The notes: generated from the sequence alone by a model not told the origin. 64,000 bases of DNA from Actinophytocola sp044466355 (GCF_044466355.1 NZ_JBITMQ010000003.1:124001-188000); one strand, 5' to 3'. Counted from the stretch's first letter, positions 46,869 through 55,170 are shown. Program-made: numbers and translations.

Positions 46869-47966
46869 ATGACACAGCAGTCATTCACCAGGACTCCCCA
46901 TCCGGCGCCGGCGACCCCGGAGCGGATCGCGGCGGTATTGGCCAACCCGGGTTTCGGAGCGCATTTCACCGACCACATGGTGACCGCGCGCTGGAACCGC
47001 ACCGACGGTTGGCACGGGGCGACGGTCGAACCGTACCGCCCGATCGAGCTGGACCCCGCGGCCATGGTGCTGCACTACGGCCAGGCGATCTTCGAGGGTC
47101 TCAAGGCGTACCGGCACGCCGACGGGTCCATCCAGTCGTTCCGCCCCGAGGCCAACGCCGACCGGTTCCGCCGCTCAGCCCGCCGCCTCGCCATGCCCGA
47201 GCTGCCCGACGAGCTGTTCCTCGGCTCGCTGCGCGAACTGGTCGCGGTCGACGGGCACTGGGTGCCGTCGGCCGACGAGGAGTCCCTCTACCTGCGGCCG
47301 TTCATGATCTCCACCGAGGTGGGGCTGGGCGTGCGACCCGCGTCCGAGTACCTGTACGTGCTGATCGCCTCGCCCGCCGGCTCGTACTTCGCGAGCGGCG
47401 TCAGGCCGGTGAGCGTGTGGCTGTCCACCGAGTACGTGCGTGCCGCTCCCGGTGGTACGGGCGCCGCCAAGTTCGCGGGCAACTACGCCGCGTCGCTGGT
47501 CGCGCAGGCGCAGGCCGCCGAGCAGGGCTGCGACCAGGTGGTGTGGCTCGACGCCGTCGAGCGCCGCTGGGTCGAGGAGATGGGCGGGATGAACCTGTTC
47601 TTCGTCTTCGGCTCGGGTCCGTCCGCCCGCGTGGTGACCCCGGAACTGACCGGATCGCTCCTGGCGGGCATCACCCGCGACTCGCTGCTGGCGATGGCGT
47701 CGGAGCTGGGCTACCAGGTCGAGGAGCGCCGCATCTCGACCGAGGAGTGGGAGAAGAAGGTCGAGTCCGGTGAACTGACCGAGGTCTTCGCGTGCGGCAC
47801 GGCCGCCGTCATCACCCCGGTCGGCTCGGTCAAGCACGCCGACGGCGGCTTCACCATCAACGGCGGCGAGCCGGGCCCGGTGTCGATGCGCCTGCGCGAG
47901 ACGCTGACCGCCCTCCAGCGCGGCACGGCCCCCGACCCGCACGGCTGGATGACCAAGCTCAGCTGA
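46869..47966 (+). CDS. ilvE: Branched-chain amino acid aminotransferase (IlvE)
   Basis: The 365-residue fold-type IV PLP enzyme has HYGQAIFEGLKAYRHADG near the N-terminus, YLRPFMISTEVGLGVRPAS, and the Schiff-base Lys in GTGAAKFAGNYAASL. EMGGMNLFFVF and EVFACGTAAVITPVG close the active site. It makes Leu, Ile and Val from their 2-oxo acids. The ATG at 46869 is the usual start; a GTG at 46860 would add three residues. No other branched-chain genes adjoin, as in M. tuberculosis, where ilvE is also at this place. Confidence 0.95.
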   Translation: MTQQSFTRTPHPAPATPERIAAVLANPGFGAHFTDHMVTARWNRTDGWHGATVEPYRPIELDPAAMVLHYGQAIFEGLKAYRHADGSIQSFRPEANADRFRRSARRLAMPELPDELFLGSLRELVAVDGHWVPSADEESLYLRPFMISTEVGLGVRPASEYLYVLIASPAGSYFASGVRPVSVWLSTEYVRAAPGGTGAAKFAGNYAASLVAQAQAAEQGCDQVVWLDAVERRWVEEMGGMNLFFVFGSGPSARVVTPELTGSLLAGITRDSLLAMASELGYQVEERRISTEEWEKKVESGELTEVFACGTAAVITPVGSVKHADGGFTINGGEPGPVSMRLRETLTALQRGTAPDPHGWMTKLS

Positions 47967-47967
47967 G

Positions 47968-48112
47968 TTGTCCACAGCCACACCGGTTGTCCACAGGCAA
48001 GATCGACTTCGGTCCCTCTGTCGGTGGACACCGGTAGGCTGGCATGGCGGGTGGCCCCCGGGATGGGGTGGGGGTTGGTCACGTACTGGGGGGCGACGTT
48101 TTCGCAGGTCAG
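47968..48112. repeat. Dispersed ~145-bp repeat, copy B, with two DnaA-box-like 9-mers
   Basis: TTGTCCACA at 47968-47976 and again at 47987-47995, 19 bases apart, followed by CTGTCGG, GGTAGGCTGGCATGGCGGG and GGCCCCCGGG. It aligns with 8395-8540 over its length. It begins one base after the ilvE stop and overlaps the cobS stop (48109-48111), so it fills the whole gap between these convergent genes. Confidence 0.75.
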
Positions 48113-48810
48113 GGCGCTAGGGTGACCAGTACGGCGGTTGTCGCCAGTTCGCTCGCCGCGCCGAGCACGTCGCCGGTGACGCCGCCGAACCGCCTCCTCG
48201 CGTGGTGGACCAGAAGCACGACCAGCCCCGTGGCGACCGCGATCGCCACCGGGCCCCGCCATCCCTGCGTGACCGACCCCGCCGCCAGTGCGACCACCCA
48301 CCCGACCGGGACCAGCGTCGGCTGGCTCCCCGCCACCAGCGCGCCCAGGCCCTCCGGCCGGGCGGCGGGCACCGCCCGGTGGCAGCAGATCGTGAACGCC
48401 ACCCGTCCCGTCGCGACGGCGAGTACCAGCGCCTGCCAGTCGTGGATCGCCGCGGCCTGAGCGCCCAGCACCAGCACGATCGCGACCACCCCGAACGGCC
48501 CGACCGGACCGTCGCGCATGATGTCGAGTGCCTTCTCCGGGCCCTTGTACGAGCCCAGCCCGTCGGCGGTGTCGGCGAGCCCGTCGAGGTGCATGCCGCG
48601 CGTCGCCAGCGCAAGGAACGCCACCACCAGGACGCCGCCGAGCAAGCCCTTGTCGAGCAGCACCAGCAGGCCCGCCGCGGCGCCGCCCAGAACCAGGCCG
48701 ACGACCGGCGCGAACGTGATCGCCCACCGCGCGACGTCCCGGTCGACGTGCGGCACGTGCACGGGGAGGACGGTCAGCCAGGAGAAGGCCAGCCGGAGCC
48801 CGGCGAGCAT
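48109..48810 (-). CDS. cobS: Adenosylcobinamide-GDP ribazoletransferase (CobS)
   Basis: The 233-residue membrane enzyme joins activated alpha-ribazole to adenosylcobinamide-GDP in the last steps of cobalamin synthesis. The signature RGMHLDGLADTADGLGSYKGPEKALDIMRDGPVGPFGV carries the metal-binding Asp residues, and the flanking helices (about five) are hydrophobic. Its start overlaps the cobT stop as TGATG, so cobU-cobT-cobS form one coupled unit. No cobalamin riboswitch is seen upstream of cobU. Confidence 0.94.
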   Translation of the reverse strand: MLAGLRLAFSWLTVLPVHVPHVDRDVARWAITFAPVVGLVLGGAAAGLLVLLDKGLLGGVLVVAFLALATRGMHLDGLADTADGLGSYKGPEKALDIMRDGPVGPFGVVAIVLVLGAQAAAIHDWQALVLAVATGRVAFTICCHRAVPAARPEGLGALVAGSQPTLVPVGWVVALAAGSVTQGWRGPVAIAVATGLVVLLVHHARRRFGGVTGDVLGAASELATTAVLVTLAP

Positions 48811-49880
48811 CAGCTGTCGGCTGGCTCTTCTTCGGGCGCCTCGGCGTCCTCTGCCGGGCCGCTCACGCCCGCGTCCGCGAACGTCGCCATGTCCGTCAGC
48901 ACTCGGACGGCCATCGTGACCAGGGGGATCGCCGCCGCGGCGCCCGAACCCTCACCGAGCCGCATGTCCATCTCCAGCAGCGGCTTCATGTCCAGCTGCT
49001 CCAGCACCAGCGTGTGCGCGGGCTCGGTCGACCGGTGCCCGGCCACCCACCACGCACGCGCACCCGGCGCCAGCTCCTCCGCCAGCAACGCCGCCGCGCT
49101 CGACACCACCCCGTCCAGCACCACCGGGGTCCGCCGTACCGCGGCCTGGGCGAGGAACGCCGCCATCGCGGTGATGTCCGCGCCCGCGACCGTCCGCAGC
49201 AGCGCCACCGGGTCGGCCGTCACCGGCTTCGCACGGCGCAGCGCGTCGCGGATGGCGGCGGTCTTGCGCATCCACGTCTGGTCGTCGATGCCCGTTCCCC
49301 GGCCGACCACCGCGACCGGCTCGGCCCCGGTCAGCGCCGCCACCAGCACCGCGGCCGGGGTCGTGTTCCCGATGCCCATGTCGCCCGCGACCAGCAGGTC
49401 GGCGCCCGAGTCGACCTCCTCGTCCGCGATCGCCCTGCCCGCCGCCAGCGCGGCCTCGACCTCGTCCTCGGTCAGCGCGTCCTCGACGTCGATCGCGCCG
49501 GAGGAGCGGCGCACCTTCTTCCCGTCCGCCGTGGTGTCGGTCGCGACCGACATGTCGACCACCCGCACGGTCGCGCCGGCGACCTCCGCCAGCACGTTGA
49601 TCGCCGCGCCACCCGCCTGGAAGTTCGCCACCATCTGCGCGGTGACCTCGCTCGGGTACGCGGACACGCCCTTCGCCGCGACGCCGTGGTCGCCGGCGAA
49701 CACGACCACCCTGGGGCGCGACAGCGGCTTCGGTGGGCACTGCCCCTGGCACGCGGCGAGCCACGTCCCCAGCTCCTCCAGCCGACCCAGCGACCCCAGC
49801 GGCTTCGTGAGCTGGGCGTGCCGTTCTTCTGCCGCCTGCCGCACGGACTCGTCGGGTGGGCTGACGACGTCGAACTCCAT
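48810..49880 (-). CDS. cobT: Nicotinate-nucleotide:DMB phosphoribosyltransferase (CobT)
   Basis: The 356-residue protein makes alpha-ribazole phosphate from 5,6-dimethylbenzimidazole. Family motifs are LTKPLGSLGRLEELGTWLAACQG, VVVFAGDHGVAAKGVSAYPSEVTAQMVANFQAGGAAINVLA, LLVAGDMGIGNTTPAAV, DGVVSSAAALLAEEL and LEMDMRLGEGSGAAAAIPLV, the last holding the catalytic Glu. The acidic C-terminal tail (PAEDAEAPEEEPADS) is extra. The ATG at 49880 lies 16 bases after cobU's stop. Confidence 0.95.
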   Translation of the reverse strand: MEFDVVSPPDESVRQAAEERHAQLTKPLGSLGRLEELGTWLAACQGQCPPKPLSRPRVVVFAGDHGVAAKGVSAYPSEVTAQMVANFQAGGAAINVLAEVAGATVRVVDMSVATDTTADGKKVRRSSGAIDVEDALTEDEVEAALAAGRAIADEEVDSGADLLVAGDMGIGNTTPAAVLVAALTGAEPVAVVGRGTGIDDQTWMRKTAAIRDALRRAKPVTADPVALLRTVAGADITAMAAFLAQAAVRRTPVVLDGVVSSAAALLAEELAPGARAWWVAGHRSTEPAHTLVLEQLDMKPLLEMDMRLGEGSGAAAAIPLVTMAVRVLTDMATFADAGVSGPAEDAEAPEEEPADS

Positions 49881-49896
49881 GGGAAGAACCCTCCAG

Positions 49897-50409
49897 TCAG
49901 CGCAGGCGCAGCGGGAGACCGGCCACGAGCAGCAGCACCTCTGCGCACACTTCCGCAAGGCCCGCGTTGAGCGTGCCGAGCTGATCACGGAAGAGCCTGC
50001 CAGAACGGGTCGACGGCACCACGCCCAGGCCGACCTCGGACGACACCAGCACCAGCGTGGCGGAGGACGAGGCGACCGCGGCCACCAGCCGGTCGCACTC
50101 GCGGTGCACGCCGTCGAGGTCGCCGTCCCAGGCGTGGTGGTCGTCCATGACGCCGGTCAGCCAGGTCGCGACGTCGTCGACCAGCACGGGACCGTGCGCG
50201 GACGTGAGGAACGCGGGCAGATCCGGCGGTTCGACCGTGCGCCAGCCCGGCGGGCGGCGGGCGACGTGGGCCGCGATGCGGGCCCGCCACTCGGCGTCGG
50301 TGGGGTCGACGCGGGCCGTCGCCACGTAGGTGGCCTCGTCGGCGGGCAGGAGTCCCTCGGCGTGCGCGGACTTGCCGGACCGGGCGCCGCCGAGCACCAG
50401 GGTCGTCAC
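49897..50409 (-). CDS. cobU: Adenosylcobinamide kinase/guanylyltransferase (CobU)
   Basis: The 170-residue P-loop enzyme has LVLGGARSGKSAHAEGLL (Walker A) at its start, ATARVDPTDAEWRARIAAHVARRPPGWRTVEPP, and VLVSSEVGLGVVPSTRSGRLFRDQLGTLNA, the CobU signature. It phosphorylates adenosylcobinamide and adds GMP. The GTG start at 50409 lies within one arm of a perfect 13-bp inverted repeat whose other arm holds the start of a divergent small gene 24 bases away. Confidence 0.94.
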   Translation of the reverse strand: MTTLVLGGARSGKSAHAEGLLPADEATYVATARVDPTDAEWRARIAAHVARRPPGWRTVEPPDLPAFLTSAHGPVLVDDVATWLTGVMDDHHAWDGDLDGVHRECDRLVAAVASSSATLVLVSSEVGLGVVPSTRSGRLFRDQLGTLNAGLAEVCAEVLLLVAGLPLRLR

Positions 50410-50438
50410 GGCCGCACGCTATCTTGTGCGGCCGTGAC
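50405..50438. promoter_or_regulatory. 13-bp inverted repeat spanning two divergent start codons
   Basis: GTCACGGCCGCAC (50405-50417) and GTGCGGCCGTGAC (50426-50438) are perfect complements around GCTATCTT. Each arm contains one GTG start: cobU on the minus strand, and the 57-residue gene on the plus strand. TATCTT (plus) and TAGCGT (minus) are -10-like and lie six to eight bases from each GTG, so both messages may be leaderless from a shared core. Confidence 0.55.
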
Positions 50439-50607
50439 CTACCGCTGGGACCACGACGGTTCGCCGACCTTCACCGACCAGACCGCCGCCGAGGAGTGGC
50501 TGTCCGCCAACTGGCGTCACCTCCTCGACGCGGGCGTCGACGAGGTCACGCTGCTGGACGGCGACGAGGTCGTGTACGGGCCGATGAGCCTGCACCCCGC
50601 TGACTGA
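50434..50607 (+). CDS. 57-residue conserved small protein
   Basis: The protein reads VTYRWDHDGSPTFTDQTAAEEWLSANWRHLLDAGVDEVTLLDGDEVVYGPMSLHPAD in two overlapping parts: an N-terminal acidic segment and a helix-strand end. Such short proteins with EEWL.....LLDAGV..VTLL and VYGPMSL endings are common in Actinobacteria and of unknown function. The GTG at 50434 is the only start before the conserved region. It ends 12 bases before the convergent aldo/keto reductase stop. Confidence 0.75.
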   Translation: MTYRWDHDGSPTFTDQTAAEEWLSANWRHLLDAGVDEVTLLDGDEVVYGPMSLHPAD

Positions 50608-50619
50608 CGCCGACCGACC

Positions 50620-51606
50620 TCAGCCCGTGAGCGAGGCGTCCCGCACGACGACGCCGTCGAGCGCCTCGTCGATCTTCTTCAGGACGTCGGCGTCGAGCTT
50701 CACACCCGCGGCCTTGACGTTCTCGTGCACCTGCTCGGGCCGGGTGGCGCCGATGATCGCCGAGGCCACGTTCTGGTTCTGCAGCACCCACGCGACCGCC
50801 AGCTGCGCCATGGACAACCCGACCTCGTCGGCGATCGGCTGGAGGTCCTGGACCTTGCGCAGCAGCTCGTCGTTCTGCAGGAAGCGGGAGATGAAGTTCG
50901 CGCCGCTCTTCTCGTCGGTGGCGCGGGAGCCCGCGGGCGGCGGCTGACCCGGCTTGTACTTGCCGGTGAGCACGCCCTGCGCGATCGGCGACCACACGAT
51001 CTGGCTCAGCCCGGCTTCCTCGCTGGCGGGGACGACCTCGGCCTCGATGACGCGCCACAGCATCGAGTACTGGGGCTGGTTGGAGATGAACGGCACCTTC
51101 AGCTCACGCGCCAGCTCGGCACCGGCCGCGATCTGCTCGGCGTTCCACTCGGACACCCCGACGTAGAGCACCTTGCCCTGCCGCACCAGGTCGGCGAACG
51201 CGAGCATCGTCTCCTCGAGCGGCACGGACTTGTCGAAGCGGTGCGCCTGGTAGAGGTCGACGTAGTCGGTCTGGAGACGCCTGAGCGACGCGTTCGCCGA
51301 CTCGAGGATGTGCTTGCGGCCGAGCCCCTTGTCGTTGGGGCCGCCGGGGCCGGTCGGCCAGTACACCTTCGTGAAGATCTCCAGGCTCTCCCGCCGCTGC
51401 CCGGCCAGCGCCCGCCCCAGCACGGCCTCGGCGCGCGTGTTGGCGTACACGTCCGCAGTGTCGAAAGTACTCACTCCCGCGTCGAGCGCGGCCTTCACAC
51501 AGGCGACCGCCTGCTCCTCCTCGACCTGGGACCCGTGCGTGATCCAGTTCCCGTACGAGATCTCACTGACACTGAGGCCACTACGGCCAAGACGACGAAA
51601 CTCCAT
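50620..51606 (-). CDS. Aldo/keto reductase (potassium-channel-beta-like family)
   Basis: The 328-residue protein is a TIM-barrel NADPH oxidoreductase: MEFRRLGRSGLSVSEISYGNW, FDTADVYANTRAEAVLGRAL (Asp and Tyr of the tetrad), and LQTDYVDLYQAHRFDKSVPLEETMLAFADLVRQGKVLYVGVSEW with the catalytic Lys and His. C-terminal SAIIGATRPEQVHENVKAAGVKL binds NADPH. The wording matches the AKR subgroup near KCNAB/YghZ. The physiological substrate is unknown. The upstream gap of 489 bases on its 5' side is filled by the palindromic repeat array. Confidence 0.93.
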   Translation of the reverse strand: MEFRRLGRSGLSVSEISYGNWITHGSQVEEEQAVACVKAALDAGVSTFDTADVYANTRAEAVLGRALAGQRRESLEIFTKVYWPTGPGGPNDKGLGRKHILESANASLRRLQTDYVDLYQAHRFDKSVPLEETMLAFADLVRQGKVLYVGVSEWNAEQIAAGAELARELKVPFISNQPQYSMLWRVIEAEVVPASEEAGLSQIVWSPIAQGVLTGKYKPGQPPPAGSRATDEKSGANFISRFLQNDELLRKVQDLQPIADEVGLSMAQLAVAWVLQNQNVASAIIGATRPEQVHENVKAAGVKLDADVLKKIDEALDGVVVRDASLTG

Positions 51607-51640
51607 ACCCCCAACCTATCCCTGGACCAACTCCAGCCCA

Positions 51641-52078
51641 CCCCGCGAGTCGCGTTCCCGGACGTGCCGAGTTGCGGTTTTCGTGCAGATCTTGGTCCGT
51701 GGGGATGTGCACGAACCCGACAACTCGGTGTGTGCCAGAGCGCGACTCGCGGTCCGGACTCCGCGAGTCGCGCGCCGGAACACCGCGAGTCGCGTTCCCG
51801 GACGTGCCGAGTTGCGGTTTCGTGCAGATCTTGGTCCGTGGGGATGTGCACGAACCCGACAACTCGGTGTGCGCCAGAGCGCGACTCGCGGTGTCTGGGG
51901 GCGTGACTCGCGTAGCAGACCTTGCGTGTCGTGGGCGAGTACACCGCGAGTCGCGTTCCCGGACGTAGCGAGTTGCGGTTTCGTGCGGATGTTGGGCTGC
52001 GGGGATGTGCACGAAATTGACAACTCGGTGTGTGCCAGGGCGTGACTCGCGGTGTCTGGGGGCGTGACTCGCGGGGTT
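51641..52078. repeat. Three tandem palindromic repeat units (CCGCGAGTCGCG family)
   Basis: Three units occur in series. Left-type CCGCGAGTCGCG lies at 51643, 51761, 51783 and 51944. Inner left CCGAGTTGCGG..TTTCGTGCA lies at 51667 and 51807, and degenerate at 51967. Inner right TGCACGAA...CAACTCGG lies at 51708, 51847 and 52008. Right-type CGCGACTCGCGG lies at 51741 and 51880, with CGTGACTCGCG variants at 51902, 52041 and 52063. Where units are tandem the period is again 22. This fills the gap between the reductase start (51606) and SDR stop (52096), leaving about 35 bases for a promoter. Confidence 0.9.
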
Positions 52079-52095
52079 TGTGCTTGGTTGTGGGG

Positions 52096-52881
52096 TTAGC
52101 GGCGGAAGCCGCCTTCTGTGTTCAGGACCTGGCCTGTTATCCAGCTTGCTTCGTCTGTGGTCAGCCAGGTGATCAGGCGGGCCGGGTCGTCTGGTTCGGC
52201 CCACCGGCCGCCCGGGAAGCGGGTTGCCACCGCCGCTCGGGTCTCGTCGGAGGCGTAGCCCGTGTCCACCGGGCCCGGGTTGACCGTGTTCACCGTGATG
52301 CCCTGGGCAGCCAGTTCGTCGGCGAGCGTCGCCGTGACCGACCACAGGGCGCCCTTGCTCGCCGCGTACGCCACCTCGTTCGGCATCGGGCCCTCGTTCT
52401 GACCCGACGTCAGGAACACGAGGCGGCCTGGGCGGCCCAGTGCCGCGAACGCCCGCGCCAGCAGGATCGACGCTCGCGCGTTCACCGCCCAGTGCGCGTC
52501 CAGCATGGCCGCCGTCTGGCTGGACAGTGGACCGTCCGAACCGGACAGGGCCTGGTTGCACACCACGATGTCCGGCGCGCCGAGTGCCGCGACCACCGCG
52601 TCGACCAGTGCCGCCGGGCCGTCGGGCGCGGCCAGGTCCACCGAACCGTGCGCGACCGGCGCCGACGCCACCGCACGTACGCCGTCGACCACCGCCGTGA
52701 CGTCGTCGGCGCCCCACGGCTGCTCCGCGTCGTGTGGCGAGTAGTGGTGGACGTACACGCTCGCCCCGTACGCGGCGAGCCGCCTGCACGTCGCGTACCC
52801 GATGCCCGCCCGCCGCGACGCGCCCGTCACCAGCGCGACCCGGCCGCGCAGCGGGAGCGGGTCGCGAGCGAGCTCAGTCAA
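52096..52881 (-). CDS. Short-chain dehydrogenase/reductase
   Basis: The 261-residue protein has the NAD(P) site VALVTGASRRAGIGYATCRRLA, a D-x-x at SVDLAAPDG, the N-A-x-x Asn region VVCNQALSG, and the catalytic Ser-Tyr-x3-Lys as FLTSGQNEG..VAYAASKGAL. VNTVNPGPVDTGYA and WITGQVLNTEGGFRR follow. The TGxxxxGIG motif has a one-residue longer loop (GASRRAGIG), as in a subgroup of 3-oxoacyl-ACP reductase-like SDRs. The substrate is unknown. Its start overlaps the DUF3043 stop by eight bases, so they are coupled. Confidence 0.92.
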   Translation of the reverse strand: MTELARDPLPLRGRVALVTGASRRAGIGYATCRRLAAYGASVYVHHYSPHDAEQPWGADDVTAVVDGVRAVASAPVAHGSVDLAAPDGPAALVDAVVAALGAPDIVVCNQALSGSDGPLSSQTAAMLDAHWAVNARASILLARAFAALGRPGRLVFLTSGQNEGPMPNEVAYAASKGALWSVTATLADELAAQGITVNTVNPGPVDTGYASDETRAAVATRFPGGRWAEPDDPARLITWLTTDEASWITGQVLNTEGGFRR

Positions 52882-53533
52882 TCTGGTCGCCCGGACGCAC
52901 CCTGGGCTTCGGCACCCGCAGCTTGCGCAGTTGCGACGCCCGGATGAACGCGTACCAGCCGATCGACAGCCCGCGGACCGGCTCCTTCGGGAACTTCGCC
53001 CGCACCTTCCTGGTCAGCCTGCCGCCGAGCAGAACGCCCTCGATGATCATCGCGACCAGCATCAGCAGGCACAGGAGCGTGGTGTAGCTCTGGACGGCGG
53101 GGTTCGGCACCAGCAGCGCGATGAAGATCAGGATCGCGAGCGGCATGAACAGGCCGAGCAGGTTGCGGCGCGAGTCGACCGAGTCGCGGATGAACGCCTT
53201 GACCGGGCCGCGGTCGCGCGGCATCAGGTACTTCTCGTCGCCCGCCATCATGCGTTCGCGCTGGGTGGCGCGGATCTCACGGCGCTTGGCGGAGAGCTCC
53301 TTGCGCTCCTCCTTGTTGCCGCGCGCCCGCTTGATCGCCTCGCGGGTCGTGCGCGGCGGCGGCGCGACCGGGCCGCGCTTGCGCTGCTCGGCCTCACGGC
53401 GCTTGGGAGTCGGGCGGCCCTTGCCCGGCGTGTGGGCCTTGTTCCGCGCGGCTTCCTCCTCCGCGAGCCCCACCTCACCGCCGTCGTCGTCGACGTCGGC
53501 GCTGTCTGCTTCTTTGCGGCGAAGGAACCTCAC
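52874..53533 (-). CDS. DUF3043 membrane protein
   Basis: The 219-residue protein has a long charged N-terminal region (about 1-110, rich in Arg/Lys/Glu, including HTPGKGRPTPKRREAEQRKRG). Two membrane helices follow (LLGLFMPLAILIFIALLVP and LLCLLMLVAMIIEGVLLGG), then a basic end (FPKEPVRGLSIGWYAFIRASQLRKLRVPKPRV). This is the DUF3043 layout found next to glycerate kinase in Actinobacteria (Rv2206 in M. tuberculosis, from memory). The function is unknown. It is divergent from the glycerate kinase gene with a gap of 38 bases. Confidence 0.9.
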   Translation of the reverse strand: MRFLRRKEADSADVDDDGGEVGLAEEEAARNKAHTPGKGRPTPKRREAEQRKRGPVAPPPRTTREAIKRARGNKEERKELSAKRREIRATQRERMMAGDEKYLMPRDRGPVKAFIRDSVDSRRNLLGLFMPLAILIFIALLVPNPAVQSYTTLLCLLMLVAMIIEGVLLGGRLTRKVRAKFPKEPVRGLSIGWYAFIRASQLRKLRVPKPRVRPGDQID

Positions 53534-53571
53534 ACGCCAAAGGGTAAAGGAGGTGCAACTACGCTTTGACC

Positions 53572-54681
53572 ATGCGGGTCCTGATCGCTCCTGACTGCTT
53601 CGGTGGGACGTTGACCGCGCCGGAGGCCGCCGAGGCCATCGCCGCCGGGTGGCGCAGTAGTGCGCCGGACGACGAGCTCACCCTCTGCCCCCTGGCCGAC
53701 GGCGGCCCCGGCTTCGTGGACGTGCTGCACTCGGCCCTCGGCGGGCACCTGCGGCACCGGTCCGTGGCCGGTCCGCTCGGCGCGTCCACCGACGCCGTGT
53801 GGCTGGAACACGACGGCACGGCCTACATCGAATGCGCGCAGGCCTGCGGCCTGACGCTGGTCCCCAAGGAAGAGCGGGACGCGCTCGCCGCCAACACCGT
53901 CGGTGTCGGCGAGTTGATCAGCCACGCCCTCGACTCGGGTGTGCACACGATCGTCGTCGGGCTCGGTGGCTCCGGCAGCACCGACGGCGGCGCCGGCATG
54001 TTCCGGGCGCTCGGCGCGATCCCGGTCGGCGAGGACGGCGAGCCCCTGCCACCCGGTGGCGGCCCGCTGATCGACACCGCGCGGCTCGTCGGCGAGGTGG
54101 ACCTGCGCGGCGTGCGGCTCGTCGCGGCCTCCGACGTGGAGAACCCGCTGCTCGGCAAGGACGGCGCCGCCCGTGTCTTCGGCCCGCAGAAGGGCGCCGA
54201 CGACCTGGCCGTCCGCAGGCTGGAGCGGTCGCTGACCCGGTGGGCCGACCTGCTCGGCGAGGTCGCGGGCCGGGACGTCCGCGACGAACCGGGTGCGGGC
54301 GCGGCGGGCGGCCTGGGTGCGGCGCTCATCGCGCTCGGCGCCACCGTCGAGTCCGGCGCGGGCGTGGTCCGGCGGCTCACCGGCCTCGACGGCGCGCTCG
54401 ACCGGGCCCAGCTGGTGGTCACGGGCGAGGGCAGCTTCGACTTCCAGTCGCTGCGGGGCAAGTTGGTGACGAGGGTCTCGGGCGCCGCGTCCGAGCGCGG
54501 GGTGCCCTGCGTGGTGCTCGCGGGCCAGGTCAGCGTCGGCCGCCGCCGCGCCGCGTCCGCCGGGGTGGAGCAGGCCTACTCGGTCGCCGAGCACGTCGGG
54601 TCGGCCGAGGCGTCGCTCGCCGACCCCTCGGGCACGCTCACGCAGCTCGCCAAGCACGTGTCCACACAGTGGCGGCTGTAA
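53572..54681 (+). CDS. glxK: Glycerate kinase (GlxK family)
   Basis: The 369-residue protein starts MRVLIAPDCFGGTLTAPEAAEAIAAGWR, the first motif of type I glycerate kinases. It contains CPLADGGPGFVDVLHSALGG, VGLGGSGSTDGGAGMFRALG, DVENPLLGKDGAARVFGPQKGA, GAGAAGGLGAALIALGA and VVTGEGSFDFQSLRGKLVTRV. It phosphorylates D-glycerate to 2-phosphoglycerate (type I enzymes). The ATG at 53572 is preferred over a TTG two codons upstream. Confidence 0.94.
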   Translation: MRVLIAPDCFGGTLTAPEAAEAIAAGWRSSAPDDELTLCPLADGGPGFVDVLHSALGGHLRHRSVAGPLGASTDAVWLEHDGTAYIECAQACGLTLVPKEERDALAANTVGVGELISHALDSGVHTIVVGLGGSGSTDGGAGMFRALGAIPVGEDGEPLPPGGGPLIDTARLVGEVDLRGVRLVAASDVENPLLGKDGAARVFGPQKGADDLAVRRLERSLTRWADLLGEVAGRDVRDEPGAGAAGGLGAALIALGATVESGAGVVRRLTGLDGALDRAQLVVTGEGSFDFQSLRGKLVTRVSGAASERGVPCVVLAGQVSVGRRRAASAGVEQAYSVAEHVGSAEASLADPSGTLTQLAKHVSTQWRL

Positions 54682-54793
54682 CAGCGAGGGTCGAGCCGCA
54701 TGTGTCACCATGGACGGTGAGGACGGGGAATAAACCACGGTTCGACCGCGATTGACCCCGGGTAGTAGGAGTCCGAAAGGTCGAGGGAGAACC

Positions 54794-55156
54794 ATGACGA
54801 CTGCCCAGGAGAACACCACCGAGACGGAGACGCACGGCGTGCTCCTGTCGGACGCGGCTGCCAGCAAGGCCAAGGCCCTGTTGGACCAGGAAGGCCGTGA
54901 CGACATGCACCTGCGCATCGCCGTTCAGCCCGGTGGCTGCGCCGGCCTGCGCTACCAGCTCTTCTTCGACGAGCGCACGCTCGACGGCGACCTGTTCCGG
55001 GACTTCAACGGCCTGAAGGTGGCCGTGGACCGGATGAGCGCGCCCTATGTGCAGGGCGCGACGATCGACTTCGTCGACACCATCGAGAAGCAGGGCTTCA
55101 CCATCGACAACCCCAACGCCGGTGGTTCCTGCGCTTGTGGCGACTCGTTCCACTGA
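54794..55156 (+). CDS. HesB/IscA/ErpA-type iron-sulfur cluster assembly protein
   Basis: The 120-residue A-type carrier has the three Cys in VQPGGCAGLRYQLFFDE and NAGGSCACGDSFH, the C-x(n)-C-G-C pattern that holds an Fe-S cluster (here CACGDSF, C-x-C). It transfers clusters to apo-proteins; LipA and respiratory proteins are plausible clients. The ATG at 54794 follows GAGGGAG; an earlier in-frame start at 54752 would add an unconserved Arg/Gly stretch. M. tuberculosis has the homologue (Rv2204c) at this place. Confidence 0.93.
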   Translation: MTTAQENTTETETHGVLLSDAAASKAKALLDQEGRDDMHLRIAVQPGGCAGLRYQLFFDERTLDGDLFRDFNGLKVAVDRMSAPYVQGATIDFVDTIEKQGFTIDNPNAGGSCACGDSFH

Positions 55157-55170
55157 GCAGGTGACGTGAT

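Noticed and set aside
48202..50433. Long plus-strand frame leading into the 57-residue gene
   Set aside because: Antisense to cobS, cobT and cobU; only the last 57 codons past cobU look real.
50410..50433. Cobalamin riboswitch upstream of cobU
   Set aside because: Only 24 bases separate cobU from the divergent gene, and no B12-box sequence is seen.
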